Source: JARRJY01 sp037388705 (lineage in GTDB: Bacteria > Pseudomonadota > Gammaproteobacteria > UBA6429 > Thiohalophilaceae). Taken from it: 14,983 nucleotides of DNA. Position 1 is the stretch's first letter; every line of letters begins with the position of its first letter. Shown here piece by piece: positions 13,710 to 14,983 of the stretch. The DNA is taken from positions 1 through 14,983 of the forward strand of contig JARRJY010000037.1 in NCBI GenBank assembly GCA_037388705.1. The letters are read 5' to 3'. The position numbers were made by a program, and so were the translations under genes. The notes below the pieces were generated by a model. It did not search any database, had not been told where the DNA came from, and saw only the letters and a program-made list of their open reading frames with translations.

Positions 13710-14983
13710 CTATTCCAGCCATTTTCGTGCGTTGCGGAATAACCTCATCCAGGGTGCGTCTTCTATCCAGTCATCAGGGCACCATGAATACTGAACAGCC
13801 CTGAATACACGTTCCGGGTGCGGCATCATAATCGTAAAACGTCCATCTTCACTGGTAAGACCGGTAATACCCTGCGGAGAGCCATTTGGATTGGCTGGAT
13901 ATTGCTCAGTTGTCTGACCATAGTTATCGACATATTTCAGCGAAACTAAAGCGTTATTCACTGATTTTTCCAGCATTTCCGGGCTTTCAAACGAGGCCCT
14001 GCCCTCACCATGGGCCACGGCAATCGGCACTCTGGAGCCGGCCATGCCAGCAAGCAAAATGGATGGAGATTCCTGTACTTCCACCATCGAAAGTCGTGCT
14101 TCAAATTGTTCGGAGAAATTGCGTAAGAAGTGCGGCCAGTGACTTGCGCCAGGGATAAAATCCTTCAGTTGTGACAACATCTGGCAGCCATTACACACCC
14201 CCAGGCCAAACGTATCATCACGGTGGAAATAGTTTTCAAACTCATCCCTCGCCCGGTTATTAAATAGGATAGACTTGGCCCAGCCACCACCAGCTCCCAG
14301 CACATCACCATAGGAAAAACCGCCACAAGCGACCAGTCCTTTAAAATCAGCCAGTCTGACATACCCTGCAATGATGTCACTCATGTGGACATCAACGCTG
14401 CGGAAACCCGCCCGATCAAACGCGGCAGCCATTTCAACCTGTCCGTTGACCCCCTGTTCGCGCAGCACTGCTATTGCTGGGCGACTGCCTGAATTGATAT
14501 ACGGTGCCGCTACATCCTCATTAACGTCATAGCTCAGCTGAACATGAATTCCTGGATCGCCGGCATCCAGTAAAGCGTCATACTCCTGCCTGGCACACTC
14601 GCCATTATCACGTAACGCCTGCAAGTGATAGCTGGTTTCACTCCAGGTACGCTGAAGCTCAATACGGGTTTCATCAAGAAGTGTGTTACCCGCAGAGGTG
14701 ATGCGAATGTGATCATCACTATTGGTAGTCCCTACTACATGGCTGCAATGCCCCAGCCCGGCATCATTGAGCCAGGCCAGCACATCATCAGTATCTTCAT
14801 GGTGTACCTGGATAACGGCACCCAGTTCTTCACTGAACAGGGCCGCAACAGCATCTTCCTGGCCCAGAGTATCAAGACTAATATCTATGCCGGTATGACC
14901 TGCAAAAGCCATTTCACAAAGCGTGACACATAAGCCACCATCAGAACGGTCATGATAGGCCAGCAGCAGCCCCCTGTTGTTGA
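13710..14983 (-). CDS. purL: Phosphoribosylformylglycinamidine synthase, C-terminal part (5' end outside window)
   Basis: This is the fourth step of purine synthesis, converting FGAR, glutamine and ATP to FGAM. Only the C-terminal 423 residues of the large (about 1290-residue) proteobacterial PurL are present. The reading frame continues to the window edge through LLLAYHDRSDGGL, a PurL core motif, so the internal Met at 14912 is not the start. The visible part holds the end of the second synthetase domain and the whole glutamine amidotransferase domain, beginning near RPAIAVLREQGVNGQVEM. Landmarks are ACGGFSYGDVLGAG, the nucleophile Cys in GVCNGCQ, and the catalytic His/Glu in PHPERVFR. It ends FRNARKWLE, as is typical of the family. 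No hairpin terminator was found after the stop. It is unrelated in function to the neighbouring HD-GYP gene. Confidence 0.97.
   Translation of the reverse strand, partial: NNRGLLLAYHDRSDGGLCVTLCEMAFAGHTGIDISLDTLGQEDAVAALFSEELGAVIQVHHEDTDDVLAWLNDAGLGHCSHVVGTTNSDDHIRITSAGNTLLDETRIELQRTWSETSYHLQALRDNGECARQEYDALLDAGDPGIHVQLSYDVNEDVAAPYINSGSRPAIAVLREQGVNGQVEMAAAFDRAGFRSVDVHMSDIIAGYVRLADFKGLVACGGFSYGDVLGAGGGWAKSILFNNRARDEFENYFHRDDTFGLGVCNGCQMLSQLKDFIPGASHWPHFLRNFSEQFEARLSMVEVQESPSILLAGMAGSRVPIAVAHGEGRASFESPEMLEKSVNNALVSLKYVDNYGQTTEQYPANPNGSPQGITGLTSEDGRFTIMMPHPERVFRAVQYSWCPDDWIEDAPWMRLFRNARKWLE

Overview
The window looks like chromosomal DNA of a gammaproteobacterium of moderate G+C. The AspRS and PurL proteins, the YadGH-type ABC pair, a DUF3391/HD-GYP protein and an FHA/PP2C/CHASE2-kinase set all read as gammaproteobacterial. 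I cannot name the genus. There are no tRNA or rRNA genes, IS elements or CRISPR arrays. Gene density is high and no gene-free stretch exceeds 300 bases.

Layout. (1) 1-3896, minus strand: a Ser/Thr phospho-signalling operon transcribed as CHASE2 receptor kinase, PP2C phosphatase, FHA protein. The FHA gene is disturbed at the window edge: its expected continuation lies on the wrong strand inside a short inverted repeat. (2) 4137-5924, minus: aspS, encoding an AspRS with the residues of the non-discriminating type. A 90-aa conserved hypothetical gene lies upstream on the same strand. (3) 6578-10519, plus: four genes joined by 1-4 base stop/start overlaps. They encode an AMP-phosphorylase/type-2 thymidine phosphorylase, a divergent PRPP-synthetase-like protein, a DUF1614 membrane protein and a YbbO-like short-chain dehydrogenase. 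(4) 10529-12231, minus: ABC-2 permease (yadH) and its ATPase (yadG). (5) 12320-13573, minus: a c-di-GMP phosphodiesterase-type HD-GYP protein with an inverted-repeat-rich upstream region. (6) 13710-14983, minus: the C-terminal 423 residues of PurL, whose 5' end lies outside the window.

How the genes work together. The kinase, phosphatase and FHA reader form a complete write/erase/read module for Ser/Thr phosphorylation, driven by a periplasmic CHASE2 sensor. The four-gene plus-strand operon is the most interesting part. An enzyme of the AMP-phosphorylase family would release ribose 1,5-bisphosphate from a nucleotide, and its coupled neighbour belongs to the PRPP-synthetase fold but has altered active-site loops. 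The two, together with a membrane protein and a reductase of unknown role, suggest a poorly described nucleotide/ribose-phosphate recycling system. HD-GYP and PurL are ordinary c-di-GMP and purine-synthesis genes.
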